Source of the DNA: Stenotrophomonas sp. 610A2 | Lineage (GTDB): Bacteria > Pseudomonadota > Gammaproteobacteria > Xanthomonadales > Xanthomonadaceae | Assembly (NCBI RefSeq): GCF_030549615.1 | Contig: NZ_CP130832.1 | Span: forward strand, 2,790,001-2,854,000 | Reading direction: 5' to 3' | Length of the DNA stretch: 64,000 nucleotides | Shown here: positions 8,466 to 18,080 of the stretch, one piece after another | Layout of the letters: every line of letters begins with the position of its first letter | Position numbering within the stretch: position 1 is the stretch's first letter | Notes under the pieces: generated by a model | What the model was told of the DNA's origin: nothing | The model's input: the letters and a program-made list of their open reading frames with translations, nothing else | Database searches by the model: none | Made by a program: the position numbers and the translations under genes

Positions 8466-8562
8466 TTGCACAAGCCCAGGTTGCCCACGCCCGCTCCCTC
8501 GCGCCGATGGACGCGGACGTCCCAATCACGGCGCAGGCCTTGAAGACGAACAATTGACAACG

Positions 8563-10029
8563 ATGTCATCCGCACCCGAAACTCGTGCAATGCACGACAC
8601 CCTCTTCCTGTTCGGTGCCACAGGCGATCTGGCCCAGCGTTATCTGTTCCCGTCCCTGCTACGCCTGCTTGGCGACGGCCTACTCCCGGAAGATTTCCGC
8701 GTCCGTGCCCTGGCCTTGTCGCCGCATGACACCGAGAAGTTCCGCGACCTGCTGCGTCCACGCCTGGAAGCGGCCATGCCGCATGCCAGTCAGGAGGACA
8801 TCGGCAACCTGCTCAACCGCATCGACTACCGTTCGGTGGACCTGCGCAACGCCGAGTCGGTCGCCGAGGCGGTCAAGGACCTGGTGCACCGCAAATGCGT
8901 CAGCTATCTGGCGATCCCGCCGGGCCTGTACATCTCCACCTGCGAAGGCCTGGCATTGGGTGGCGCATTGGCTGCGCCCAACCGCCTGATGCTGGAGAAG
9001 CCGATCGGTTCGGACAGCGACAGTGCCGAAGAGATCCTGCAGTCGATCGGCAAGCTGGTCGACGAAGACCGTGTGTTCCGCCTCGACCATTATCTCGGCA
9101 AGGCCGCGGTGCAGAACCTGATGGCCCTGCGTTTCGGCAACACCTTGCTGGAAGCGGTGTGGAACCGTAACTACATCGCCTCGGTGCACATCCTGGTCGC
9201 CGAAAGCGACGGCGTTGATGGCCGTGACTCGTATTACTCGCGCTCCGGCGCGCTGCGCGACATGGTGCAGAGCCATATCCTGCAGCTGCTGTGCCTGGTG
9301 GCGATGGAGCCGCCGGCATCGCTGGAAGCCGACCGCATCCGCGACGAAAAGGTGAAGGTGCTGCGCGCCCTGCGCCCGCTCGATGCCAAGCATGCCGCCA
9401 AGGACAGCGTGCGCGGTCGCTACACCGCCGGCACCATCAACGGCCAGCCGGCGCAGGCCTACCAGCCGCCGGAAGGCAGCGAGGCCGAAACCTTTGTCGG
9501 CGTCACCGCGCATATCGACAACTGGCGTTGGGCCGGCGTGCCCTTCCATCTGGTTACCGGCAAGCGCCTGCCCGAACGCACCACGCGCATCGAGGTCAAC
9601 CTCAAGCCGGTGACGCATTGGCTGTTCGAGCGCCCCGACCGCAAGAACGCCACCCCCAACCGCCTGACCTTCCAGCTGCAGCCGCAGGAGAACATCCAGC
9701 TCGGCCTGATGAGTTCGCTGGCCGGCCCGGAATGGGGTGCGCTGGAACTGCAGCCGCTGGAACTCGAGCTTTCCGTTCCCACCGGCCTGCACCGCCGCAT
9801 CGCCTACGAGCGCCTGTTCCTGGACGCCTTCAACGGCAACCACGCTCTGTTCGTGCGCGACGATGAAGTCCGCGCCGCCTGGGCCTGGATCGACAGCGTC
9901 AGCGACGCCTGGAAGGCCGCCGACCTGCCAATGGAGCCCTACCCGGCCGGTGGCTGGGGTCCGCAGCTGGCGCAGGACTTCCTGCCCGAATCCATCGCCG
10001 CCGATGCAGGCCCGGAGCAGGGGCTGTGA
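8563..10029 (+). CDS. zwf: Glucose-6-phosphate 1-dehydrogenase
   Basis: A 488-residue enzyme from the ATG at 8563; an ATG at 8590 (MHDTLFLFGATGDLAQR) is a plausible alternative giving 479. The NADP-binding motif GATGDLAQR is at 18-26. The active-site segment RLDHYLGK carries His176 and Lys180. It oxidises glucose-6-phosphate to 6-phosphogluconolactone, the entry to the Entner-Doudoroff and pentose-phosphate routes. First gene of the zwf-glk-pgl-edd-eda cluster. Its TGA overlaps the GTG of glk, so the two are translationally coupled. Confidence 0.96.
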   Translation: MSSAPETRAMHDTLFLFGATGDLAQRYLFPSLLRLLGDGLLPEDFRVRALALSPHDTEKFRDLLRPRLEAAMPHASQEDIGNLLNRIDYRSVDLRNAESVAEAVKDLVHRKCVSYLAIPPGLYISTCEGLALGGALAAPNRLMLEKPIGSDSDSAEEILQSIGKLVDEDRVFRLDHYLGKAAVQNLMALRFGNTLLEAVWNRNYIASVHILVAESDGVDGRDSYYSRSGALRDMVQSHILQLLCLVAMEPPASLEADRIRDEKVKVLRALRPLDAKHAAKDSVRGRYTAGTINGQPAQAYQPPEGSEAETFVGVTAHIDNWRWAGVPFHLVTGKRLPERTTRIEVNLKPVTHWLFERPDRKNATPNRLTFQLQPQENIQLGLMSSLAGPEWGALELQPLELELSVPTGLHRRIAYERLFLDAFNGNHALFVRDDEVRAAWAWIDSVSDAWKAADLPMEPYPAGGWGPQLAQDFLPESIAADAGPEQGL

Positions 10030-11033
10030 GCCCCAGCGCCGACCTTGTATTGGTAGCGGACATCGGCGGTACCAACGCGCGCTTCGCGCTGGCCGACCGT
10101 TCCGCCGCCACGCCGCTGGACCAGGGCAGCATCGACGAATACCCGGTGGCGCAGTTCGCGTCCTTGGCCGACGCCGCCGCGCACTACCTGCAGGAGCGCG
10201 ACGCCAGCGCCAGCAGCGGCGTGTTCGCGGTAGCTGGCCGCGTCGATGGCGACGAAGCACGCATCACCAACCACCCCTGGGTCATCTCGCGTTCGCGCAC
10301 CGCCGAGCAGCTTGGTTTCGGACAGCTGCACCTGATCAACGACTTCGTCGCCCAGGCCATGTCCATTGCCCTGCTGGGTGTTGATGATGTGGTGCAGGTT
10401 GGCGGCGCCGGTTGGCAGCCGGCAGCGGACGGCGAGTCACGCAATTACTGCGTGCTTGGCCCCGGTACCGGTCTTGGTGTTGGCGGCTTGGTGGTGCGTG
10501 ACGGCCGCAACTACCCGTTGGCCACCGAAGGTGGTCATGCCAGCTTTGCACCGAACTCGCCAGAGCAGATCCGCATCCTGGAAATCCTCTCGGCCCAGTT
10601 CGGCCGGGTTTCCAACGAACGCCTGGTCTGCGGCCCCGGCCTGGTCAACATCCATCGCGCCATCTGCGAGATAGCGGGTACCGATCCGGGCCTGCTGCAA
10701 CCCGCCGAGGTCAGTGCACGCGCCGCCGAAGGCGATGCGTTGGCGAGTCGTGCAGTTGAAGTTTTCCTTGAAATCTTCGGCGCCGTCGCCGGCGACGCAG
10801 TACTGGTACAAGGCGCGTGGGACGGCGTGTTCCTGACCGGCGGCCTGGTACCGCGCCTGCTGCAGCAACTGCAGCACTCCGGCTTCCGCCAGCGTTTTGA
10901 AAGCAAGGGCCGGTTCTCCGCGACGATGTCGCAGATTCCCTCGATGGCCATCACCCATCCCTGCCCCGGCCTGCTCGGTGCCACCGCATATGCGCTGGAC
11001 CTGCAACGCGCCAACCCTGGAGTTACTGCATGA
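10026..11033 (+). CDS. glk: Glucokinase
   Basis: A 335-residue protein of the bacterial Glk family. The phosphate-binding motif DIGGTNARFALAD is near residue 12. LGPGTGLGVGGLV and EGGHASFAP follow, and a second phosphate loop (FLTGG) lies near the C-terminus. It phosphorylates free glucose to glucose-6-phosphate. The GTG start is fixed by a 4-bp overlap with zwf (GTGA), and the stop overlaps pgl (ATGA). Its place among ED genes suggests that glucose released from imported oligosaccharides is phosphorylated here. Confidence 0.95.
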   Translation: MSPSADLVLVADIGGTNARFALADRSAATPLDQGSIDEYPVAQFASLADAAAHYLQERDASASSGVFAVAGRVDGDEARITNHPWVISRSRTAEQLGFGQLHLINDFVAQAMSIALLGVDDVVQVGGAGWQPAADGESRNYCVLGPGTGLGVGGLVVRDGRNYPLATEGGHASFAPNSPEQIRILEILSAQFGRVSNERLVCGPGLVNIHRAICEIAGTDPGLLQPAEVSARAAEGDALASRAVEVFLEIFGAVAGDAVLVQGAWDGVFLTGGLVPRLLQQLQHSGFRQRFESKGRFSATMSQIPSMAITHPCPGLLGATAYALDLQRANPGVTA

Positions 11034-11749
11034 ACGCCGCTGTTTCCGACCGCATCACACTTGTCCGCCACGCTGACGAAGAGGCCTGGACCGAAGGTGT
11101 CGCCAAGGAAATGGCAGCGCTGTTGAGCGCGGAAATCAAGCAGCGCGGGCGTGCCCGCATGCTGCTGTCCGGTGGCACCACGCCGGCGCCGATCTACGAG
11201 CTGCTCTCCGACCAGGGCCTGGAATGGGCACGGGTGGAAGTCGGCCTGGCCGACGAGCGCTGGCTGTCGCCGCAGGACAAGGACAGCAATGCCTGGTTGG
11301 TACGCGACAGTTTCCTGCGCCATGCAGAAGGTGCGCACTTCGACCCGCTGGTGCGGGTTGGCCTGCCCATCGCCGAGTGTGTGCATACCGCCAATCTGCT
11401 CGCCACCCACTCGCAGCCGGCCTGCCTGGTCGTGTTGGGCATGGGCAACGACGGCCATACCGCTTCGCTGTTCCCGGGCTCGGCGGACCTGCCGCAGGTA
11501 CTTCAAAGCAAGCACCCTTACGCAGCCTTGGACGCAACCGGCTGCCCGGTCGCCAAGAACTGGTCGCTGCGCATCACCCTGACCCCACACGGCCTCGCCT
11601 CAGCCGGTGAACGCCTGCTGCTGCTACGCGGCAAGCAGAAGTTGGAAGTGCTCAACGCAGCGCTCGCCTCCGGCGATGTGCACACCTACCCGATTCTTGC
11701 TGCGATCAATGCACCCGGCAACAAGCTGCGCGTGCATTGGGCGCCTTGA
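11030..11749 (+). CDS. pgl: 6-phosphogluconolactonase
   Basis: A 239-residue member of the glucosamine-6-phosphate isomerase/6PGL family. Visible motifs are LLSGGTTPAPIYELL, the acidic DERWLSPQDKDSN segment, and MGNDGHTASLFPGS with the catalytic His. It hydrolyses the lactone made by Zwf to 6-phosphogluconate. It overlaps glk by 4 bp. A 137-bp gap with no recognisable element separates it from edd. Confidence 0.95.
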   Translation: MNAAVSDRITLVRHADEEAWTEGVAKEMAALLSAEIKQRGRARMLLSGGTTPAPIYELLSDQGLEWARVEVGLADERWLSPQDKDSNAWLVRDSFLRHAEGAHFDPLVRVGLPIAECVHTANLLATHSQPACLVVLGMGNDGHTASLFPGSADLPQVLQSKHPYAALDATGCPVAKNWSLRITLTPHGLASAGERLLLLRGKQKLEVLNAALASGDVHTYPILAAINAPGNKLRVHWAP

Positions 11750-11886
11750 AGCGGAGAGTGCGAGACCGGGAGTGGGAACGGAAACACATGCCCCCCATTA
11801 CCGGCGGGCCGAGCAGGCCATGAGCCCATCGCCCGAGCAGAACCAAACATCGCCAGCCCCTATTTCACATTCGCAGCCATAGAGCC

Positions 11887-13797
11887 ATGCATCCTAAAAT
11901 CCAAGCCATCACCGATCGCATCCGCCAGCGCAGCGCTCCGTCGCGCGCGGCTTATCTGGCCGGGATTGATGCCGCGCTGCGCGAAGGTCCGTTCCGTTCC
12001 CGCCTGAGCTGCGGCAACCTGGCCCATGCTTATGCTGCCTGCGGCCCAACCGACAAAGGCCGCCTGCGCGGCGACGTGACGCCCAACCTGGGCATCATCA
12101 CCTCGTACAACGACATGTTGTCGGCGCACCAGCCGTTCGAGAATTACCCGCAACTGATCCGCGACGCTGCGCGCGAGCTGGGCGCAACCGCCCAGGTTGC
12201 CGGTGCAGTACCCGCGATGTGCGATGGCGTTACCCAGGGCCGTGGCGGCATGGAGTTGTCACTGTTCTCACGTGATGTCATCGCGCAGGCAACCGCAATC
12301 GGCCTCAGCCATGACATGTTCGACACCACCATCTATCTGGGCGTGTGCGACAAGATCGTGCCGGGCCTGCTGATCGGCGCCCTCGCCTTCGGCCACCTGC
12401 CAGCGGTGTTCGTGCCGGCCGGGCCGATGACCCCGGGCATTCCCAACAAGAAGAAGGCCGAAGTCCGCGAGCGCTACGCCGCCGGTGAAGCCACGCGCGA
12501 AGAACTGCTGGAAGCCGAATCGGCCTCGTACCACGGCCCGGGCACCTGTACTTTCTATGGCACCGCCAATTCCAACCAGGTCCTGCTGGAAGCAATGGGC
12601 GTGCAGCTGCCGGGCGCATCATTCGTCAATCCGGAACTGCCGCTGCGCGACGCACTGACCCGCGCCGCCACCGCACGCGCCCTGGAGATCAGTGCACTAG
12701 GCGATGACTTCCGTCCGTTCGGCCGCGTCATCGACGAGCGCGCCATCGTCAACGCCGTTGTCGCCTTGATGGCAACCGGCGGCTCCACCAATCACACCAT
12801 CCACTGGATCGCCGTCGCACGTGCCGCCGGCATTGTGTTGACCTGGGACGACATGGACGAGCTGTCGCAGATCGTGCCGTTGCTGGCGCGCGTCTACCCG
12901 AACGGCGAAGCCGACGTGAACCGTTTTGCCGCCGCTGGCGGCCCCGGCTTCGTGTTCCGCGAGTTGATGGATGCCGGCCTGATGCACGCCGACGCAACCA
13001 CGATTGCCGAAGGCGGTATGCGCACCTTCGCGCAGGAGCCGCGCCTCACCGATGGCAAGGTCACTTATGTGCCCGCCGCCGAACTCAGCGGCGACGAAGA
13101 AGTGGTGCGCCCGGCCTCCAATCCGTTCGAAGCCCAGGGCGGCCTGCGCCTGCTTCGCGGCAATATCGGCCGTTCGCTGATCAAGCTGTCGGCAGTGAAG
13201 CCGCAGTACCGCACCATCGAAGCGCCGGCCGTGGTGGTCGATGCGCCGCAAGTGTTGAACAAACTGCACGCTGCCGGTGCATTGCCGCAGGACTTCGTCG
13301 CGGTGGTTCGCTACCAGGGGCCGCGCTCCAACGGTATGCCCGAACTGCATTCGCTAGCACCGCTGCTCGGCCTGTTGCAGAACCAGGGCCGGCGCGTCGC
13401 GCTGGTCACCGATGGCCGCCTGTCCGGTGCCTCCGGCAAGATCCCGGCCGCCATCCACGTCACTCCGGAAGCCGCACGCGGCGGCCCCATCGCACGCATC
13501 CGCGAAGGCGACATCATCCGCCTGGACGGTGAAGCCGGCACGCTGGAAGTGCTGATCGATGCCGCCGAATGGGCCGCACGTGGCATTGCCGCCAACACCG
13601 CACCGGCCGGTTCGGACATGGGCCGCAATCTGTTCGCGATGAATCGCCGCATCGTCGGCCCGGCCGATCAGGGCGCGATCTCGATTTCCTGCGGCCCGGC
13701 GCGTCCGGACGGCAGCCTGTGGGACTACGACGCCGAATACGAACTCGGCCACGACCACGCCGCGGCCGCTGCACCGCACGAAGCCAACGACGCCTGA
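11887..13797 (+). CDS. edd: Phosphogluconate dehydratase
   Basis: A 636-residue member of the IlvD/Edd family, slightly longer than the usual 600-610. Motifs include [15 protein letters not shown], the cluster-binding Cys regions [15 protein letters not shown] and GVCDKIVPG, and [20 protein letters not shown] near the C-terminus. It dehydrates 6-phosphogluconate to KDPG, the committed Entner-Doudoroff step, and needs a [4Fe-4S] cluster. eda follows 38 bp later on the same transcript. Confidence 0.96.
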   Translation: MHPKIQAITDRIRQRSAPSRAAYLAGIDAALREGPFRSRLSCGNLAHAYAACGPTDKGRLRGDVTPNLGIITSYNDMLSAHQPFENYPQLIRDAARELGATAQVAGAVPAMCDGVTQGRGGMELSLFSRDVIAQATAIGLSHDMFDTTIYLGVCDKIVPGLLIGALAFGHLPAVFVPAGPMTPGIPNKKKAEVRERYAAGEATREELLEAESASYHGPGTCTFYGTANSNQVLLEAMGVQLPGASFVNPELPLRDALTRAATARALEISALGDDFRPFGRVIDERAIVNAVVALMATGGSTNHTIHWIAVARAAGIVLTWDDMDELSQIVPLLARVYPNGEADVNRFAAAGGPGFVFRELMDAGLMHADATTIAEGGMRTFAQEPRLTDGKVTYVPAAELSGDEEVVRPASNPFEAQGGLRLLRGNIGRSLIKLSAVKPQYRTIEAPAVVVDAPQVLNKLHAAGALPQDFVAVVRYQGPRSNGMPELHSLAPLLGLLQNQGRRVALVTDGRLSGASGKIPAAIHVTPEAARGGPIARIREGDIIRLDGEAGTLEVLIDAAEWAARGIAANTAPAGSDMGRNLFAMNRRIVGPADQGAISISCGPARPDGSLWDYDAEYELGHDHAAAAAPHEANDA

Positions 13798-13835
13798 GAT
13801 CCAGGATTCGCGAACACGTTATTCAGGAGGACACC

Positions 13836-14495
13836 ATGAGCATTGCCCAATACCAGGACCGCGCCGAGCAGCTGTTGAGCGCCGCCGGCATCCTGCCCGT
13901 CGTTACCGTGCACACCCTCGACCAGGCGCGCGCCGTCAGCGCCGCCCTGCTCGAAGGCGGCCTGCCTGCGATTGAACTGACCCTGCGCACGCCGGTGGCG
14001 ATGGAAGCGCTGGCCATGCTCAAGCGCGAGCTGCCGGATGTAGTGGTAGGCGCCGGCACCGTACTGACCGTCGAACAGATGCAGCGCTCGATCGATGCTG
14101 GCGCGGACTTTCTGGTTACGCCGGGCACCCCGGCGCATATGGCCGATGCCCTGGCTGCCGCGCCGTTGCCGGTGGTTCCGGGTGCTGCCTCACCGACCGA
14201 ACTGCTGGAACTGGTCGCGCGCGGCTTCCGTATCTGCAAGCTGTTCCCGGCCACCGCGGTTGGCGGGCTGGCAATGATCAAGGGTGTTGCCGGTCCGATT
14301 CCCGAGCTCAAGCTCTGCCCCACCGGTGGCATCACTGAAGCCACCGCAGGCGACTACCTGGCGCAGAAGAACGTGGTCTGCATCGGCGGCTCGTGGATGG
14401 TGCAGGACAGCTGGATCCGCAATGGCCAATGGGACGAAGTGAAGAAGTCCGCCGCCGCTGCTGCTGCCATCGTCAAGCAGGCACGCGCTGGCTGA
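13836..14495 (+). CDS. eda: KDPG/KHG aldolase
   Basis: A 219-residue class I aldolase. GILPVVTV lies near the N-terminus, Glu47 in AIELTLRTP is the expected general acid/base, and Lys135 in ICKLFPAT is the Schiff-base lysine. It splits KDPG into pyruvate and glyceraldehyde-3-phosphate. The start ATG follows a strong AGGAGG at 13825-13830. It is the last gene of the ED cluster and is followed by repeats and a terminator at 14770-14799. Confidence 0.97.
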   Translation: MSIAQYQDRAEQLLSAAGILPVVTVHTLDQARAVSAALLEGGLPAIELTLRTPVAMEALAMLKRELPDVVVGAGTVLTVEQMQRSIDAGADFLVTPGTPAHMADALAAAPLPVVPGAASPTELLELVARGFRICKLFPATAVGGLAMIKGVAGPIPELKLCPTGGITEATAGDYLAQKNVVCIGGSWMVQDSWIRNGQWDEVKKSAAAAAAIVKQARAG

Positions 14496-14510
14496 CAAGA
14501 ATCGGCTTTT

Positions 14511-14691
14511 GTAGGAGCGGCGTCAGCCGCGAAGCCGGCAGCAAACAAACCACCTGCATCCAATCCCCAAGGCTTCGGCAGGGATGCAGGTGCTGGTGAT
14601 GCGTCGCCCGCAAGAGTCGTCAGCTTCGCGGCTTACGCCGCTCCTACAGGCGTTTTCGGGAACGCTCCTGCCGAGCATGGCTCGGCACTAC
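14511..14691. repeat. GTAG-headed REP repeats downstream of eda
   Basis: This fills most of the 309-bp gap between eda and the convergent glycosidase gene. A GTAGGAGCGGCG-type repeat (14511-14535) faces an inverted copy (14623-14647), and an inverted SMAG-like repeat follows (14669-14691). The paired arms could fold into one long hairpin. No gene is visible in the gap. Confidence 0.85.
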
Positions 14692-14769
14692 AGCCGGGCA
14701 AAGGAAGCTTGCTGCATTTGTTTTTCTCAGATCCGACGGAAGCTCTTCCTCTCCCTCTCGTCGACTGGT

Positions 14770-14799
14770 CTGCGCCTCGGCATTCGAGGCGCAGTTTTT
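14770..14799 (+). terminator. Rho-independent terminator of the ED cluster
   Basis: A perfect 10-bp stem (CTGCGCCTCG / CGAGGCGCAG) with a GCATT loop, followed by TTTTT on the plus strand. It lies 275 bp after eda and 5 bp before the stop of the convergent gene. The T-run exists only for plus-strand transcripts. Confidence 0.85.
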
Positions 14800-14804
14800 A
14801 ATCC

Positions 14805-17800
14805 TCAGCGTTTGCTGCGCTCACTGCGCCGCAGTTCGGCAGGAATCTCGATCTCGACCTTGGCCGGCAAGCTGCCGATATGCAGCTCGTTGCCCAGCCA
14901 CTGTGCCGGTTCACCATTGATGCTCGCCTCTCCCGGCGTGCCTTCATAAGGCCATTGCAGCAACAGCCCGGCCGCGGGCAGGCGCAGCCCTTCCGATACC
15001 TGCAGGGTCAGCTGCTTGTCACTGCGCTGCAGCGAATAGCTCAACATGCCGTGCGAGGTATTCAAGTCCTCGATGGCGATGCCCTTGCCGGTCAACCAGC
15101 TGGTGGGCACGCCTGCCGCCAGCACGATCGGCCCATCTACATCACGCTCGTAGGCGAACATGTCCAAGGCCGAGCGTACGAAGTCGGATGCCACCCAGGC
15201 ATGTGGCAGATCGCCGACGAAGAACGGCTGGCGCGGCGTCGAAGACACCACTTCGGCCCATTGATTCCATGCCGGCGGTGCTCGGTCCTTGAAGAAGAAC
15301 TCGGTTGCTTCCCAGGCCCGCGCACGCCACCCCAGGCGCACGAAGGCGCTGACGTTGCGCCATTCGTAGGGCGTGTAATCCTTCCATTGACGCTTGCCAT
15401 CGCGGCGCTCGGCGAAGTGCTGCCAGTAGCGCTCGAAGGTATTGTCCAGGGCCGGCTGCGGCAACCTGCCCTGTTCGCCGCCCGGTGCCAAGGCGATGGT
15501 GGTCGAGGTTGCATCGAAGTCACCCAGCTCCACCGAACCGGGCAGGTAGTCGATCTTGTGCGCCGCCATTGCCGCGCGCAGCGATTCGTCCAGATCCTGG
15601 CGGAACTGATCGCGCGATGCGGCCATCGCCAGCGCTTCGGTTTCCAACCCCAGGGCCGCCGCCATGTCGGCAGCGTCCTTGTAACCGCGCAGCGCCCAGA
15701 AGTTGTCCCAGTACGAATGCACCGGCTTGGCCGAATAGCCTTCATGGCTGATCGAGGCCGGCATCATGCCGTAGAAGCCGGCGTTGCGCGCACGGTTCTC
15801 CTCCGTGCGCTCACTCAGGCGCAGTTGCTCCATGTAGTTCCACGCCATCTGCACGTGCGGCCACATCTGCTGCAGGAAGGCAGTGTCTCCGGTATGCCGC
15901 CAGTACTCGGCGATGGTGTAGATCAACTCACCATGGCTGTCGTTCTCCGGTACCGGGTCGCTGCCGCGTGCATCCACGCAGCACGGCACCATGCCGTTCT
16001 CGAACTGATACGGCGCATACCAATCCACGTACTGGCGCACCGCATCGGCGCGCCCCATCCGCAACAGGCCTTCGGAAATCATCGCGCCATCGCGGATCCA
16101 GCTGCGCGCATAGGAACGCGTGCCCGGCTGCAAGCTAGGCCCAACCCGCGAGATCAGCATATGTGCCAGTGCGGTGCGCAGCGTATTGGCCAACGGTTGG
16201 CCCGCCTCCGGCACGCGCAGCTTGAGCTGATCGAGCTTCTGCCGCCACATCGTGGCAACCTGCTGCTGCGCCTTGTCGGCATCGAACCTGGCCGGCATCT
16301 GCCAACTGCCGGTCTGCGGCAGTACCAGCACCACTTCGCGGCGCTGACCCGGCTCCAGTTTCCAGTTGTAGACCAAGGCGCCCGATGCCAGTCCGGTGGC
16401 ATCGTGGACTTCCTGCGTGGCCCGCAGGCTCTTGTCAGCCAGATGAGTGACATCCAGCTTGCTGTCGAAACTGCTGGCAAAACCCGCGTCGGCCGGAAGC
16501 GAGGTATACACACGCGGTTGACCGTTGACGCTTATCTGCCCGGTACGCACTGCCAGATTATCGATGCGACTGACGCCGCCGACGGTATTGAGGAACTGGC
16601 TGGGCGGATTGACCTGGAACGGCCGCACCGCGAGCGCCAATCGGTACTCGTGCGCCACCTTGTCGGTATTGCGCAGCTCGTAGCGCGCCACCAGCTGTGC
16701 CTGTTCCGGCCGACCCTGTACGAAGCCGCTGACGTTCAAGCCGAAACGCTCGTGCTCCCAAGCTACCGCCGGCATCGGCAGATAGCCGTCCAGCAAGCTC
16801 TGGCTGGACTTCACGTCAGCCCAGCCGATCACCTTGCCATCCAGCACCACGAACGGCTCGATGCTGAAGCCACCCTTCATCGCTTCCAGCGCGCCATCCT
16901 CGCTGATCAGCGCCTGTTCGCGGCCGCCATCAAGGCCGAGAATCGTCCAGTAAGGTTGCTCGCCGCTGAAGCCCCGCGGCAAGAAACCGCGCGGCAGATC
17001 CGCCGCTATCGAACGGATGAAATCATTCGGGGTATTGGCAAACGACAAGGGCTTGAGACTGATATCGCGGATGCCGTAACGCCAGTTCGGCCCATCAACC
17101 AGATCGAAGCGCAGGTAACGCGCCTCGGTCTCCGGCAATGCCAGCCATTCCCTGCCGCCGGTGCCGCTGGTGACTTCGCGCAGGGTTTTCCAGTCGCGAC
17201 CATCTGCCGACGAACGCACCACATAGCGTGAAGCTTCCAATCCCGGCGCCCATTGCACCACTGCACCGCCGAACTCGCGCACCTTGCCCAGATCCAGACT
17301 GACGGTCTGCTGCTTTACGCCACCACTGATCCACAACGTATCCGGCTTGCCATCAGCGATGCGTTGCTGCAGGGCGGTGGCGGTATCGGCGATCACCGTG
17401 GTGGTCAGCGCCGAGTTGTCTTCTTTCGGCAGCGGCTGCAGGGTCAGCTGATCGAAGCAGACCGTGCCACGGCCACCGACCTTGCTGTAGATGGTGAACT
17501 CCACCGCCGCGCTGCGGCGCAGGGTTTTGTCCTGATCCGGCCCCCAGGCTTTCTCGATATGCCGCTTGCGGTAACTGATGCGGGTCCAGTTCTTGGGGAA
17601 GTTGAAACCGGGCCGATTGACCCACCACACGTTGTCGCCGCTGGCATCGACCAGCTTGAACTGCAGGTCGTTGGCCGGTGAATCACCGCGCAGGTCGAAG
17701 GACAGCTGATAGTTCTCCGGCCAGGTCACATCCAACGGCCGACGGATGCCGACATAGCCGGAGACTTCGTGGAAGTCATAGTCCAGGCACAGCGCACGAC

Positions 17801-17963
17801 CGTTGTTGCCGGCAACCGGACGCAAGGAGCCACTAACCTGCGGCGAGGTGATCAACTGCCACGCGGCAATATCGTCGAACTTGGCCAGCACGGCAGCGCT
17901 GGCCGGCTGCACCCATGCCAGCAGCAAACCCAGCAGGCCGATCGCATAACGCATATTCATCAC
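14805..17963 (-). CDS. Secreted discoidin-domain six-hairpin glycosidase-like protein
   Basis: A 1052-residue protein. A signal peptide (about 1-23, ending PASA-A) leads into an N-terminal beta-rich region (25-185). A discoidin/F5-8C-like carbohydrate-binding module follows (about 190-305, with VSLDLGKVREFGG and ARYLRFDLVDGPNWRYG). A linker beta-domain precedes a helical region (about 590-950) of (alpha/alpha)6 type with RSWIRDGAMISEGLLRMG and VPENDSHGELIYTIAEYW, which resemble catalytic regions of six-hairpin glycosidases. The exact GH family was not recognised. It is the last gene of the LacI-TonB-GH144-ABC locus, so it probably trims the same glycan in the periplasm or outside. Substrate and catalytic residues are unproven. 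Confidence 0.75.
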   Translation of the reverse strand: MMNMRYAIGLLGLLLAWVQPASAAVLAKFDDIAAWQLITSPQVSGSLRPVAGNNGRALCLDYDFHEVSGYVGIRRPLDVTWPENYQLSFDLRGDSPANDLQFKLVDASGDNVWWVNRPGFNFPKNWTRISYRKRHIEKAWGPDQDKTLRRSAAVEFTIYSKVGGRGTVCFDQLTLQPLPKEDNSALTTTVIADTATALQQRIADGKPDTLWISGGVKQQTVSLDLGKVREFGGAVVQWAPGLEASRYVVRSSADGRDWKTLREVTSGTGGREWLALPETEARYLRFDLVDGPNWRYGIRDISLKPLSFANTPNDFIRSIAADLPRGFLPRGFSGEQPYWTILGLDGGREQALISEDGALEAMKGGFSIEPFVVLDGKVIGWADVKSSQSLLDGYLPMPAVAWEHERFGLNVSGFVQGRPEQAQLVARYELRNTDKVAHEYRLALAVRPFQVNPPSQFLNTVGGVSRIDNLAVRTGQISVNGQPRVYTSLPADAGFASSFDSKLDVTHLADKSLRATQEVHDATGLASGALVYNWKLEPGQRREVVLVLPQTGSWQMPARFDADKAQQQVATMWRQKLDQLKLRVPEAGQPLANTLRTALAHMLISRVGPSLQPGTRSYARSWIRDGAMISEGLLRMGRADAVRQYVDWYAPYQFENGMVPCCVDARGSDPVPENDSHGELIYTIAEYWRHTGDTAFLQQMWPHVQMAWNYMEQLRLSERTEENRARNAGFYGMMPASISHEGYSAKPVHSYWDNFWALRGYKDAADMAAALGLETEALAMAASRDQFRQDLDESLRAAMAAHKIDYLPGSVELGDFDATSTTIALAPGGEQGRLPQPALDNTFERYWQHFAERRDGKRQWKDYTPYEWRNVSAFVRLGWRARAWEATEFFFKDRAPPAWNQWAEVVSSTPRQPFFVGDLPHAWVASDFVRSALDMFAYERDVDGPIVLAAGVPTSWLTGKGIAIEDLNTSHGMLSYSLQRSDKQLTLQVSEGLRLPAAGLLLQWPYEGTPGEASINGEPAQWLGNELHIGSLPAKVEIEIPAELRRSERSKR

Positions 17964-18055
17964 CAGAATCCTGATTCACCATCGGCAACAGCAGCCGGAT
18001 TTTCGCAAAGTTCAACGCCATTCGCGGCGGTTTGTTTCGTTTGGAAGTGCAGCCA

Positions 18056-18073
18056 CAGCCCGCTTACGGGCTG
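18056..18073 (-). other. Hairpin after the permease gene
   Basis: CAGCCCG-CTTA-CGGGCTG, starting 8 bp past the stop of the 18081-18932 permease and before the glycosidase gene. There is no T-run. It may reduce expression of the downstream gene or protect the upstream mRNA. Confidence 0.4.
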
Positions 18074-18080
18074 CGCTGCA

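Larger units (their letters stand above)
8273..8562. other. Divergent promoter region between the ABC ATPase gene and zwf
   Basis: 290 bp without a credible gene. It contains the candidate LacI-type operator at 8341-8354 and a perfect 14-bp palindrome at 8452-8465. A TTGACA hexamer lies just before the zwf start at 8563. No clear -35/-10 pair with good spacing was found for either gene. Confidence 0.5.

Noticed and set aside
11750..11886. Small gene or regulatory RNA between pgl and edd
   Set aside because: No ribosome-binding site, hairpin or conserved pattern was visible in the 137 bp.
14880..17231. A 783-codon plus-strand reading frame opposite the discoidin/six-hairpin gene
   Set aside because: Composition and position mark it as the antisense shadow of the 1052-residue protein, which has a signal peptide and domain structure.
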